From Lachnospiraceae bacterium (GTDB taxonomy: Bacteria > Bacillota > Clostridia > Lachnospirales > Lachnospiraceae), in NCBI GenBank assembly GCA_021153325.1, contig JAGKTQ010000015.1, positions 1 to 57,643 on the forward strand: a stretch of 57,643 nt of DNA, given 5' to 3'. The number at the start of each line of letters is the position of its first letter. Position 1 is the first letter of the stretch. The notes below the pieces were generated by a model that worked only from the letters and a program-made list of their open reading frames with translations, was not told the origin of the DNA and did not search any database. A program made the position numbers and the translations under genes. Shown one piece after another: positions 23,374 through 33,326 of this stretch.

Positions 23374-24141
23374 ATGATATTTGAAAGCCATGCACATTAT
23401 GATGATGAAGAATTTGATGAAGACAGAGACAGTTTATTGGCATCTATGCCGGAAAACGGAATCGAATATATTATAAATGTAGGTGCTAATTTAAGAACTA
23501 CGGAAAATACAATTGCACTCACAGAGCAATATCCTTTTATTTATGGGGCAGCAGGAGTACATCCAAGTGATACTGCAGAATTGAACGAAGAAAATTTTGC
23601 ATGGCTGAAGGAACAGTGTTCCAAACCCAAAATTGTGGCAGTTGGTGAAATTGGACTGGACTATTACTGGGACGAGCCAGATAGAGAAATACAGAAAAAA
23701 TGGTTTCAGCGTCAGCTTGCGCTGGCTGCAGAGAAAAAACTGCCAGTTATCATACATTCCAGAGATGCCGCAAAGGATACTCTGGATATTATGAAGAAAA
23801 TGGAATGCCAGAAAATGAGCGGTGTGGTACATTGCTTTTCTTATCCGAAAGAAATTGCGCGTGAAGTTCTAAATATGGGATTTTATTTAGGAATCGGTGG
23901 TGTGGTAACATTCCAAAATGCCAAAGCCGTAAAAGAAGTAGTAAAATATGCGCCACTAGATAGGATCTTGTTAGAAACGGACAGTCCGTATCTTGCACCA
24001 GTACCCCATCGTGGGGAAAGAAATTCTTCCTTATACATTCCATTGATTGCAGAAGAAATTGCAAAAATAAAAGGAATTGAATATGATAAGGTGGTTCGTA
24101 TAACGAATGAAAATGCAAAAAAATTATTTCATATCGGATAA
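23374..24141 (+). CDS. TatD-family metal-dependent hydrolase
   Basis: This 255-residue TIM-barrel hydrolase is of the type that acts as a DNase or D-aminoacyl-tRNA deacylase-like enzyme. Metal ligands are visible: an HAHYDD segment at the N-terminus, VGEIGLDYYW, HSRDA, HCFSYP and LETDSPYL. The ATG at 23374 follows AGGAAAGG; a TTG at 23350 is in frame. As in many Firmicutes it precedes rsmA, but the usual rnmV (ribonuclease M5) gene between them is missing. Confidence 0.92.
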   Translation: MIFESHAHYDDEEFDEDRDSLLASMPENGIEYIINVGANLRTTENTIALTEQYPFIYGAAGVHPSDTAELNEENFAWLKEQCSKPKIVAVGEIGLDYYWDEPDREIQKKWFQRQLALAAEKKLPVIIHSRDAAKDTLDIMKKMECQKMSGVVHCFSYPKEIAREVLNMGFYLGIGGVVTFQNAKAVKEVVKYAPLDRILLETDSPYLAPVPHRGERNSSLYIPLIAEEIAKIKGIEYDKVVRITNENAKKLFHIG

Positions 24142-24162
24142 CAGAAAGGAAAACACGTATAT

Positions 24163-25032
24163 ATGGCAACTTTAGGAATTCCTGCAAATACGATAGCGGT
24201 ATTACAAAAATATAATTTTAATTTCCAGAAAAAATTTGGACAGAATTTTTTGATCGATACCCATGTTTTGGACAAAATCATTGCTTCTGCAGAGGTCGGA
24301 AAGGACGACTGTGTATTAGAGATCGGTCCGGGAATTGGAACGATGACACAGTATCTGGCAGAAAATGCAAGAGAAGTCGTAGCAGTAGAAATTGATAAAG
24401 CGTTGATTCCCATTTTGGAAGATACCCTTTCAGAATACGATAATGTGACCGTTATTAATGAAGATATTTTGAAAGTGGATATTAATAAAATCGTAGAAGA
24501 GAAAAATAATGGGCAGCCGATCAAGGTCGTTGCAAATCTTCCTTATTACATTACAACACCGATCATTATGGGATTATTTGAAAGCCACGTTCCATTAAAG
24601 AGCATTACGATCATGGTGCAAAAAGAAGTGGCAGATAGGATGCAGGTAGGACCGGGAACAAAAGATTATGGTGCATTGTCCCTGGCAGTTCAGTATTATG
24701 CGAAGCCGGAAATTGTGGCAAATGTACCGCCGAATTGTTTTATGCCGCGTCCTAACGTGGGTAGTGCAGTTATACGACTTACCAGATATGAAAAACCACC
24801 AGTGGAAGTAGAAGATGAAAAATACATGTTTTCTATTATCAGAGCTTCTTTTAATCAGCGAAGAAAAACGCTGATAAATGGTCTGCTGAATGCTGGAAAT
24901 TTAGGGATTACAAAAGAAGATATTTTAGAAGTTCTGGAAGAAATGGGATTATCAGCAACGGTTCGAGGAGAAGCATTGACGTTGGAACAATTTGCAGATC
25001 TGAGTAATAAATTGAATCAAAAAAAGAAATAA
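24163..25032 (+). CDS. rsmA: 16S rRNA (adenine-1518/1519-N6)-dimethyltransferase
   Basis: This 289-residue KsgA enzyme dimethylates two adjacent adenines in the 3' hairpin of 16S rRNA. The SAM motif EIGPGIGTMTQYL near residue 47, the catalytic NLPYYITTP near 125 and the substrate-loop sequence FNQRRKTL near 225 are all present. AGAAAGGA precedes the ATG. It is probably cotranscribed with the TatD gene and ends at a strong terminator. Confidence 0.96.
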   Translation: MATLGIPANTIAVLQKYNFNFQKKFGQNFLIDTHVLDKIIASAEVGKDDCVLEIGPGIGTMTQYLAENAREVVAVEIDKALIPILEDTLSEYDNVTVINEDILKVDINKIVEEKNNGQPIKVVANLPYYITTPIIMGLFESHVPLKSITIMVQKEVADRMQVGPGTKDYGALSLAVQYYAKPEIVANVPPNCFMPRPNVGSAVIRLTRYEKPPVEVEDEKYMFSIIRASFNQRRKTLINGLLNAGNLGITKEDILEVLEEMGLSATVRGEALTLEQFADLSNKLNQKKK

Positions 25033-25054
25033 ATAGATATAATATTTTCTGTCG

Positions 25055-25104
25055 AAAAGGCTATTATGAAAGTTGTTAAAAACTGACAAATAATAGCTTT
25101 TTTT
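25055..25104 (+). terminator. Terminator after rsmA
   Basis: GCTATTAT (25060-25067) pairs with ATAATAGC (25090-25097), extended by A-T pairs and followed by a T run. Confidence 0.75.
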
Positions 25105-25142
25105 CGTGGAAAAAATTAACGTAAATCTAAAGGTTTTATTTT

Positions 25143-25171
25143 TTGACATTGCTATCCTACTATGTTAAACT
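25143..25171 (+). promoter_or_regulatory. Promoter of the TPR-acidic protein gene
   Basis: TTGACA (25143-25148) and TAAACT (25166-25171), spaced 17 bp, lie about 75 bases before the start codon. Confidence 0.7.
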
Positions 25172-25244
25172 TAAAAAAATAGAAAATAGGGTTATTATGT
25201 AAAAAAATAATGCTGAAATATGGAAAATTTAAGAGGTGAGTACC

Positions 25245-28163
25245 TTGGATAAATATGAATATAAAATAAGAGCAGAGGAAATTAAATCACTGATTGCACA
25301 AGGAGAATATGTGGAAGCGGTGAAAATTGCAGACACAATTGACTGGCACCGTGTAAAAAGTGTTATGATGCTTTGTACGATTAGTGACTTATATAAAATC
25401 AATAGAAGATTTGAAGAAAGTAAGGAACTTTTATTACTTGCATATGAGCGCCATCCGGGAGGACGTACTATCGTTTATTCCTTGTGTGAGCTTTCTATCA
25501 AGATGGAAGAATATGTGCAGGCAATTGAATATTATAAAGAATTTGTACAGATAGCGCCAAGAGATAGTGGACGCTATATTTTGCAGTATAAATTATATGA
25601 AGCACAGGATGTAAGCTTAGAAGAGCGAATTGCCGTTTTGGAAGAGCTGAAAAAAAGAGATTACAGAGAAAAATGGGCGTATGAATTAGCATACCTTTAT
25701 CATAGAATAGGTTTAAATACAAAGTGTGTAGAAGAATGTGACGAACTGATCTTATGGTTCGGTGAAGGCAAATATGTCATTAAGGCAATGGAGCTTAAGA
25801 TGCTGCATCAGCCACTTACACCGGAGCAGGAAAAACGCTATGAAATGCAAATGCGAGGCATTTCCATGTATGATCAGTATGAGCCGGAAGAAACAGAGGA
25901 AGAAGCCGAACCGGAAGAAACGACTGACAGTGAGCAGGAAGCAATTTTAAACGCAGAAACGATTCGTATCGGTGGAGATGAATTAGATGATATTCATGTA
26001 AAGACACTGGATATGGGACAATACAATACCATTAATCTGCAAAAAGAACTTGCAGCAAGCATGAAAGAGCTTTTGGATGATGGAACAGAAGTGGACGAGT
26101 CTTTAGAAAATGAAAGTACGGACCACATTACAAAAGCAATCCTTGCACCAATGTTTGAGAATACAGAGGAAATGGAAACGGCAGTGCAGGAAGCGGCAGC
26201 AGTTTATGAAGAGCCGACACCGGTAGAGGAAGAAGTATTCTTTGAAGAAACCGGAGAAATGCCGGAAGTGGAAGAAATTGTCGAAGAAGAAATGCCAATG
26301 GAAGAGGTTTCTTCTTATGCAGAAGTATCGGAAAATACAGAAGATCTGGATGCCGAAGAGCTTTCTATCATGGAGCAGTTATATGGTGAGAAACATTCGG
26401 AAGCAAAAGAAGATGTAGAAATTGCAGAGATTCCTGAAATAGATGATGTTTCTGAAACAGAGGAAGTAGAAGAAGTTGCTGCTATAGCAGATATGGAAGA
26501 GATTCCAAGTATAGAGGATATTCCAAGTATCGAAGATATTCCTGATTTATCAGAAATGCCGACAGAAAAAATAGCGCAGGTGATTGAACCGAACAGTGAG
26601 CCTGACAGAGCAGCAACCGTAATGCAGCAAATGCGCGCAGAAGCGGAACAGAAGCCTGCTGAAGAACCAGCTGATAATAATAGTGGTGCAAGTAATGCAA
26701 CGTATCAGATATTACCGGAAGTTCCGGCGCCACTTGCGGGTATGCTTTCACAGGAGTATGACGGACAGATCAGTCTCGTAGTGCCAGAAGAAGAAAAGGT
26801 TGAAAAGCAGATTACCGGACAGATGAGTATCGAAGATATTCTTGCTGAATGGGAACGCATGAAGAAGGATAACGAAGAGAAGCGTAGAGAAGATGTACGT
26901 CGCCGTGTACAGGAACAGACAGGCAATCTGTTTGCCGAGTTTGATGAGTCAACTAGGAGCGGTATTCTTGCTCAGTTAGAAGAATTAGATAATGAAGCCA
27001 AAGAAAAAGAGGCTTCCAAGCCACTGATCACTCCGCACAACGATGAGCCGGAAGAAGTGGAAGAACTTGAGGAATTAGAAGATTTAGAAGAACTCACGGA
27101 AGAGGAAATTCCAGAGGAAGAAACAGAAAATGTTCCGGAAGAGATTTCAGAAGAGCTTCCTGAAGAATTATCGCAGGATGATGCTGTTGAAGAATTAGAG
27201 GATATAGAAGAAATCGCTGGTATTGAAGAAGCATTAGAAGAAGTTCCAGAAGAAGAATACGACAATACCGAAGAAGATTTTGAAGTTACAGAGGAAGAAG
27301 TCTTTGAATTAAAAGCAGATGAGCCGGAAGAAATATCGGATATTGAAGCAGACGAAGAAAGTGCAGAAGAAGTAAGTGAGTCGGAGATGGAAGATGCAGA
27401 GGATGACCGCGAGACACTCAGACAGCTGACTGAGGAAGAAAGAGAATTGTTTGGTTCATATATTCATACGAGAAAGGCGAAAGAACAGTTCATCAAATCG
27501 TTAGATTCTATTAGTATGGCGGCATACACAGGCAATATTATTGTAACGGGTGATGACGAAAATGACACGATGTCTTTAGCTAAAAATCTTGTGCGTGAAG
27601 TGCAGGCATCTGATAGTAATTTCTCAGGTAAAGTTGCAAAAATATCTGGTGCTGCATTAAATAAAAAAGATGTAGAAACTACATTATCCCGCATGGAGAA
27701 TGGAGCAGTCATCGTTGAAAAAGCAGCAAAGATGAATGAAGAAACAGTGACTAAGCTTTGCAAATATTTGAATCGGGATAATAAAGGCATTATTGTAGTC
27801 ATTCAGGGAACAAAAAAAGAAATTAATAGATTGTTTAAACAGTATGATACATTAAATAATTATTTTACTGCACGTTTTGACATTGAGGCATTGGATGATG
27901 ATGCACTTGCAGCTTATGGAAGAAAATATGCAGAATTAATGGAATATTCTATTGATGAGTTAGGTATGCTTGCTCTTCATACAAGAATTTCCGATATGCA
28001 GACGAGTACGCATGTAGTGAATGTAGCAGAGGTACAGGAAATTGTAGATGAAGCTATTCGCCATGCTAATCGTAAAAATATAGGTCACTTCTTTGATATT
28101 TTATTAGGGAAACGTTATGACGAAGAAGATATGATCATCTTAAGAGAAAAAGATTTTAATTAA
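25245..28163 (+). CDS. Large TPR protein with acidic linker and degenerate ATPase-like C-terminus
   Basis: This 972-residue cytoplasmic protein has three parts. Residues 1-205 are TPR-like helical repeats (AVKIADTIDWHRVKSVMM, FEESKELLLLAYERHP, AIEYYKEFVQIAPRD). Residues about 205-725 are a disordered, extremely Glu-rich stretch broken by short repeats such as IPSIEDIPSIEDIPDL. Residues about 750-972 resemble an AAA+ fold, but the Walker A position reads VTGDDENDTMSLAKNL, lacking GKT/S. The TTG at 25245 is preferred over GTG at 25236 because GAGGTGAG precedes it. It lies just before glgB. The function is unknown; a scaffold is one reading. Confidence 0.75.
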   Translation: MDKYEYKIRAEEIKSLIAQGEYVEAVKIADTIDWHRVKSVMMLCTISDLYKINRRFEESKELLLLAYERHPGGRTIVYSLCELSIKMEEYVQAIEYYKEFVQIAPRDSGRYILQYKLYEAQDVSLEERIAVLEELKKRDYREKWAYELAYLYHRIGLNTKCVEECDELILWFGEGKYVIKAMELKMLHQPLTPEQEKRYEMQMRGISMYDQYEPEETEEEAEPEETTDSEQEAILNAETIRIGGDELDDIHVKTLDMGQYNTINLQKELAASMKELLDDGTEVDESLENESTDHITKAILAPMFENTEEMETAVQEAAAVYEEPTPVEEEVFFEETGEMPEVEEIVEEEMPMEEVSSYAEVSENTEDLDAEELSIMEQLYGEKHSEAKEDVEIAEIPEIDDVSETEEVEEVAAIADMEEIPSIEDIPSIEDIPDLSEMPTEKIAQVIEPNSEPDRAATVMQQMRAEAEQKPAEEPADNNSGASNATYQILPEVPAPLAGMLSQEYDGQISLVVPEEEKVEKQITGQMSIEDILAEWERMKKDNEEKRREDVRRRVQEQTGNLFAEFDESTRSGILAQLEELDNEAKEKEASKPLITPHNDEPEEVEELEELEDLEELTEEEIPEEETENVPEEISEELPEELSQDDAVEELEDIEEIAGIEEALEEVPEEEYDNTEEDFEVTEEEVFELKADEPEEISDIEADEESAEEVSESEMEDAEDDRETLRQLTEEERELFGSYIHTRKAKEQFIKSLDSISMAAYTGNIIVTGDDENDTMSLAKNLVREVQASDSNFSGKVAKISGAALNKKDVETTLSRMENGAVIVEKAAKMNEETVTKLCKYLNRDNKGIIVVIQGTKKEINRLFKQYDTLNNYFTARFDIEALDDDALAAYGRKYAELMEYSIDELGMLALHTRISDMQTSTHVVNVAEVQEIVDEAIRHANRKNIGHFFDILLGKRYDEEDMIILREKDFN

Positions 28164-28183
28164 TTTAAGTAGGGGGCTTTTTT

Positions 28184-30109
28184 ATGGCAGCTGCAAAAAG
28201 TAAAGAAAAGGCAGTAAGGGAACAGGTATTCATTTCAGAGGCAGATCAGTATATATTTGCACAGGGTTCACATTATGATATTTATAAAAAACTGGGAGCT
28301 CATCTGTCTAGGGAAAATGGTGTAGATGGTATGTATTTTGGTGTTTGGGCACCAAATGCAGTTAAAGTAAATGTAGTTGGGTCCTTTAACGGATGGAATG
28401 AATATTCTCACGAAATGAGACGTCTTGGCAGTGGTGGAGTATATGGACTTTTTATTCCGGGAGTTGGAACTGGTGAATTATACAAATTCATGATTACCGC
28501 GCAGGATGGTAGAAAGCTTTATAAAGCAGATCCATTTGCGAATTATGCACAGTTACGTCCTGAAACGGCTTCTATTACAACCGATCTTTCTGATTTTACA
28601 TGGACGGATAAGGAATGGTTGGAAAAACGGGATAAAAAAGATATGAATAAAGAGCCTATGGCAATTTATGAATGTCATATTGGTTCATGGATGAAGCATC
28701 CGGACGGAAAAGAAGGTTTTTATAATTATAGAGAATTTGCAGATCGTATTGTAGAATATTTAAAGGAAATGAAGTATACCCATATTGAATTAATGGGTAT
28801 TGCAGAACATCCTTTTGATGGTTCCTGGGGCTATCAGGTTACTGGTTATTATGCGCCAACTTCACGTTATGGAACACCTCAGGATTTTATGTATTTAGTA
28901 AACTTATTACATAAACATAAAATTGGTGTGATCTTAGACTGGGTACCAGCACATTTTGCAGTAGATGCACATGGTCTTAGCTGTTTTGATGGTGGCTGCG
29001 TATTTGAACATCCTGATAAGAGATTAGGAGAACATCCAGACTGGGGTACGAAAATCTTTAACTATGGAAAGACAGAAGTAAAAAATTTCCTGATCGCCAA
29101 TGTTTTATTCTGGATGAGGGAGTTCCATGTAGATGGTATCCGTGTAGACGCAGTTGCTTCCATGCTATATCTTGATTATGGTAAGAAGGAAGGTCAGTGG
29201 GTGCCAAATGAATATGGCGGAAATAAAAATTTTGCAGCCATTGAATTTTTCAAACATTTAAATTCTGTAGTTCATGGAATTGCACCAGGCTTTTTAACAA
29301 TTGCAGAAGAATCTACTGCTTGGCCGCAGGTTACAGATCAGGTAGAGTCAGGTGGATTGGGATTCTCCTTTAAATGGAATATGGGATGGATGCATGATTT
29401 CTGTGAATATATGAAATTAGATCCATATTTCCGTAAAAATGACCACTACGCTATGACTTTTGCTATGTCATATAACAGCAGTGAAAACTATATTTTGCCG
29501 TTATCTCATGACGAAGTGGTACATTTAAAATGTTCTATGGTAAATAAGATGCCGGGATATAAAGTAGATAAATATGCGAATTTAAGAGCCGGTTATACAT
29601 ACATGTTTGGTCATGCAGGCAAAAAATTACTCTTTATGGGTCAGGATTTTGGACAGGAAAGAGAATGGAGCGAGGAGCGGGAATTAGACTGGTACTTATT
29701 AGGAGAAGATCTGAACCGCGGTATGCATGAGTATATGAAAGAGCTTTTGCATCTTTACAATAAATATCCTTGCCTTTATGAAAACGATAATAACTGGGAT
29801 GGCTTTGAGTGGATCAATCCAGATGATGCAGATCACAGTGTTTATACGTTCTTCCGAAAGAGTTCTACAGGAAGGAACAATCTCTTATTCGTGCTTAATA
29901 TGACGCCAATGTGCCGAGAAAATTATATGATAGGTGTACCGAAAAAAGGTAAATTTAAGTTGCTTTTAAATAGTGATGAAAAACGGTTCGGAGGAAATGG
30001 AAATGAAGTTCCAACAGAACTGACATCGGTAAAAGAACCGTGTAATTACAGAGATTATTCTATTACTTTGGATTTACCACCTTATGCAGCAATGGTATTT
30101 GTATTTTAG
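28184..30109 (+). CDS. glgB: 1,4-alpha-glucan branching enzyme
   Basis: This 641-residue GH13 enzyme creates alpha-1,6 branches in glycogen. An N-terminal CBM48-like domain (about 35-130, FGVWAPNAVKVNVVGSFNGW) precedes the catalytic barrel. The catalytic triad is visible: the Asp of GIRVDAV (D322), the Glu of IAEESTAWP (E375) and the Asp of LSHDEVVH (D443). GTAGGGGG precedes the ATG. It begins 20 bases after the TPR gene, so both are probably cotranscribed; glycogen synthase and ADP-glucose genes are not in the window. Confidence 0.96.
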   Translation: MAAAKSKEKAVREQVFISEADQYIFAQGSHYDIYKKLGAHLSRENGVDGMYFGVWAPNAVKVNVVGSFNGWNEYSHEMRRLGSGGVYGLFIPGVGTGELYKFMITAQDGRKLYKADPFANYAQLRPETASITTDLSDFTWTDKEWLEKRDKKDMNKEPMAIYECHIGSWMKHPDGKEGFYNYREFADRIVEYLKEMKYTHIELMGIAEHPFDGSWGYQVTGYYAPTSRYGTPQDFMYLVNLLHKHKIGVILDWVPAHFAVDAHGLSCFDGGCVFEHPDKRLGEHPDWGTKIFNYGKTEVKNFLIANVLFWMREFHVDGIRVDAVASMLYLDYGKKEGQWVPNEYGGNKNFAAIEFFKHLNSVVHGIAPGFLTIAEESTAWPQVTDQVESGGLGFSFKWNMGWMHDFCEYMKLDPYFRKNDHYAMTFAMSYNSSENYILPLSHDEVVHLKCSMVNKMPGYKVDKYANLRAGYTYMFGHAGKKLLFMGQDFGQEREWSEERELDWYLLGEDLNRGMHEYMKELLHLYNKYPCLYENDNNWDGFEWINPDDADHSVYTFFRKSSTGRNNLLFVLNMTPMCRENYMIGVPKKGKFKLLLNSDEKRFGGNGNEVPTELTSVKEPCNYRDYSITLDLPPYAAMVFVF

Positions 30110-30137
30110 AGGTTAAGAAAATAGAAAAAAAAGCCGA

Positions 30138-30176
30138 AATAAAGTGTGAGTTTAAGAAACTTGCACTTTATTTTTT
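30138..30176 (+). terminator. Terminator after glgB
   Basis: AATAAAGTG with TGAGTTT on the left pairs with AACTTG and CACTTTATT on the right, followed by a T run. Confidence 0.85.
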
Positions 30177-30229
30177 TGCTATTTAAATTGCAAGAGCAGT
30201 GCAATGGAATCTACATTTGGAGACTGTTT

Positions 30230-33200
30230 ATGAAGATAACATTTGAAAATTTTGAGAGCAAACAGAATGTAGACAAAACAAAAAATACATATAGTTCCCG
30301 TGAGAATCAGAAAACGGATAAAATACGGGGTTATGCATTAGACATTTCTGGCACAGTTATGGATAACACTGCTTATGGGGTTCAAGGAAGAACCACAGAA
30401 GATATTATGCAGCAGGCGGAGTATATGGATGTTACTACGCAGAGAAACTATATGACAGTTATGTCTAATTCTATGTCATCGGAAGATTTTGCTAAATTGC
30501 AGGAAGAGGGCTATCATCCGGGAGACATAACAATTGAAGAGACCGTGACGATCACAGATCATATTAAAGCAGAACTTGCAAAAGCCGGAGTAAATGTTGT
30601 TGGCTATACAGATGATATATCTGCCACTGCGATGGAAGAGGTTGCAGGAAGTCAAGTATCCGCACAGCAGATTGAAGCAAAATTACGGCAGGCAGATGCT
30701 GCAGTCACAGAAGAAAATATATATCAGGTAGAGGAAGCCTATAATAATGCCTGTGCATTAGAAGAGTTATCAGAAGGTACCATAAAATATATGGTAGAAA
30801 ACGGGATGGAACCGACGATAGAGAACTTATACAAAGCACAGTTTTCCGGTAACGCAGATCCAGATAAGCAGGGAAAAGGGTATTATGCGGAAGGAACAGC
30901 AGGCTACTATTCCATGAAGGCGGAAGGCTATGATTGGCAACAACTGCATTCCCAAATGGAAAGAATTATTGAAGAAGCAGACCTCACCATTGATAAGAAT
31001 ACGATAGAGCAGGCAAAATGGCTGATAGAAAAAGGGATTCCACTGACTAAGGAAAACCTTCAGAATTTAAATCAAATAGAAGGTTTGGAGCTTCCGATGG
31101 AGGCAGACAAACTCTTAACTGCGATTACTGGGACAGTAGGAAGCGGAAAAGCAGCAAAACAGACGAATCTTGCTGATACGGAAACTGATATGGAAAAAGC
31201 AGTACGATATGTGCAGATGGTTTCTCAGATAAGTGAAAGTGCCGTAGATTGTGTTATGGCTGAGGAAAAAGAGCTGAATCTGAAAAATTTAGAAGAAGCA
31301 CAAAAAAGAATTGACCGCGGCGAAATGGTAATGGCTGATTTCAATATTTCTGCAAGAAGAAAAATGGAAGAAGTTCGTTTACAGATGACCGTAGAAGCTA
31401 ACTTAAAGCTTTTGGAAAGCGGTTATCAGATAGATACGACTGAGTTGGAGCAGTTGGTTGAGGATTTAAAAATTGCAGAAAATGCGCTGAATCAGCAATT
31501 TTTCCAGACAGACAATGCGACAGAAGCCACGATTCGTACAGCACTTTATGAGGAAACACAAAATAAGATTTCCGAAATACCATATTTGCCGGCGGCAACT
31601 ATTGGAAAAGTAGCATTTTTAGAGGATTCTACACTTGATCTTGTTCATGCACAAGGAACAGAATTAAAGAAAAGCTATGAAATGGCAGGCGAATCCTACG
31701 AGACAATGATGACTTCTCCAAGGGCAGATCTGGGTGATTCCATAAAGAAAGCATTCCGCAATATTGATGATATACTGAAATATCTGGATATGGAGCTTTC
31801 TGAACAAAACAAACGCGCTGTCCGTATTTTAGGTTATAACAATATAGAAATCACAGCAGAAAATATAGTTTCCATAAAGGATGCGGATTTAAGCATTAAA
31901 AAAGTGGTGGACAGAATGACACCTGCAGCCACACTGGAGCTCATAAGAGAAGGTGTGAATCCTATGAAAATGACCGTTTCTGATTTGAATGAATATTTCG
32001 ACCAAAAAGAAGAAGGAACGGAAAAAGAAGCTGAAAAATACAGCAAATATTTATATAAATTAGAGCAGAACAAAGAAATCACAGAACCGGAAAGAGATGC
32101 TTACATAGGAATATACCGATTCTTTAGACAGATGGAAAAAACAGATGGTGCAGCTATTGGTGCTGTTGTGAATGCAGGAGGAGAATTATCCTTTAAAAAT
32201 CTTTTGACAGCAATTCGTTCCGAAAAGAAAACGGGAATGGATATAACTGTGCAGGATGATTTTGGTGGACTTTCAGAGCTAATTTCTGGTGGTGTTTCTA
32301 TTACAGATCAGATTGCAAGAGGATTTACCGGACAAGTTTCATCCAAAGGAAGTCAGAAAGAGCAGCAATATTATGATAAAGTAGCAAAACAGATCATGGA
32401 TAGTCTGGAGCCGGAAAAGGTAAAAGAAATTACAATTACTCCGGATATGACATTAGAACAATTTGCAGCTTGTTTGGAAGAGGCAAATGTCGATGAAACC
32501 TTGGAGGCAGCTTACAGAGAAGACCAGTTACAGGGATTTCGTGCAGCGCAAAATGTAGATGATGAAACCTTACAATTCCTTTTAGATACAGGCGAGGAAG
32601 TAACGGTAAATAATTTGTTGGCGGCGAATGATCTGGTGAAAAATCCATCCGCTATTTTTGAAAAGTTAAATCGTTTTAGTAAAAACTTTGATAAATCTTC
32701 CAAGAAGCTAGTAGAAAGCTTTCATGATGAGATTTCTGCAAAAGAAGGATATGAAGAATTTGAAACAGAAATGTCGGAAGGACTGCAGCAGGCAATAGAG
32801 GCAGAAGATGTAACATCACTTGATTTAAAAGAAATTCACTTATTACATAAACAGCTTCATCTTGCAACAGCAAATGCAAAACAGGAAGACTACCGGATTC
32901 CCGTACAGATTGGAGAAGAAGTTACTTCTATTCACTTGCGTATTGTCAGAGGTGCAGAAGAAAGTGGTAAAGTCAAAGTAACAATGGAGACTGAAAAGTA
33001 TGGACTTGCTGAAGCAGAATTTAAAATAAGTGGCAATACATTGGAGGGCTTCATCGCCGTAAATAAAGAAGGCGTGACCGAACAATTACAAGAAATAGAA
33101 AATGGAATGAAAGAAGCATTACAGGATTCCGATTTAGAAATTTCCTCCTTCCATTTTGTACAGAGTAAACGGCTGAATACAACTTCTTTTATGAAAGAGG

Positions 33201-33280
33201 AAAATGCAGAAGGAGCAAAGGCATCCTCCGCACAGTTGTATACCGTAGCAAAGGCATTTTTGCAGACTGTTTCTAAATAA
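30230..33280 (+). CDS. 1016-residue protein of unknown function upstream of flagellin
   Basis: This is a long, soluble, mostly helical and acidic protein without a signal peptide or membrane segment. It contains repeated statement-like modules of about 40 residues with the pattern EENIYQVEEAYNNACAL, EPTIENLYKAQFSG, PLTKENLQNLNQI, EVTVNNLLAANDL, suggesting tandem helical repeats. The C-terminal part (about 870-1000) is beta-richer (IHLRIVRGAEESGKVKV), which recalls the C-terminal domain of flagellar hook-length proteins. I think it belongs to the family annotated DUF6240 but cannot confirm it. Its start follows TTGGAGA. It sits 46 bases before the flagellin gene, so a flagellar role is a fair inference. 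Confidence 0.6.
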   Translation: MKITFENFESKQNVDKTKNTYSSRENQKTDKIRGYALDISGTVMDNTAYGVQGRTTEDIMQQAEYMDVTTQRNYMTVMSNSMSSEDFAKLQEEGYHPGDITIEETVTITDHIKAELAKAGVNVVGYTDDISATAMEEVAGSQVSAQQIEAKLRQADAAVTEENIYQVEEAYNNACALEELSEGTIKYMVENGMEPTIENLYKAQFSGNADPDKQGKGYYAEGTAGYYSMKAEGYDWQQLHSQMERIIEEADLTIDKNTIEQAKWLIEKGIPLTKENLQNLNQIEGLELPMEADKLLTAITGTVGSGKAAKQTNLADTETDMEKAVRYVQMVSQISESAVDCVMAEEKELNLKNLEEAQKRIDRGEMVMADFNISARRKMEEVRLQMTVEANLKLLESGYQIDTTELEQLVEDLKIAENALNQQFFQTDNATEATIRTALYEETQNKISEIPYLPAATIGKVAFLEDSTLDLVHAQGTELKKSYEMAGESYETMMTSPRADLGDSIKKAFRNIDDILKYLDMELSEQNKRAVRILGYNNIEITAENIVSIKDADLSIKKVVDRMTPAATLELIREGVNPMKMTVSDLNEYFDQKEEGTEKEAEKYSKYLYKLEQNKEITEPERDAYIGIYRFFRQMEKTDGAAIGAVVNAGGELSFKNLLTAIRSEKKTGMDITVQDDFGGLSELISGGVSITDQIARGFTGQVSSKGSQKEQQYYDKVAKQIMDSLEPEKVKEITITPDMTLEQFAACLEEANVDETLEAAYREDQLQGFRAAQNVDDETLQFLLDTGEEVTVNNLLAANDLVKNPSAIFEKLNRFSKNFDKSSKKLVESFHDEISAKEGYEEFETEMSEGLQQAIEAEDVTSLDLKEIHLLHKQLHLATANAKQEDYRIPVQIGEEVTSIHLRIVRGAEESGKVKVTMETEKYGLAEAEFKISGNTLEGFIAVNKEGVTEQLQEIENGMKEALQDSDLEISSFHFVQSKRLNTTSFMKEENAEGAKASSAQLYTVAKAFLQTVSK

Positions 33281-33326
33281 CTTTTACTAAACAAACAACC
33301 GTAAGACGGTAAGAAAGGTGATTATT

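Noticed and set aside
33281..33326. Sigma-28 promoter in front of flagellin
   Set aside because: TAAA words occur, but no GCCGATAA-like -10 lies at the required distance.
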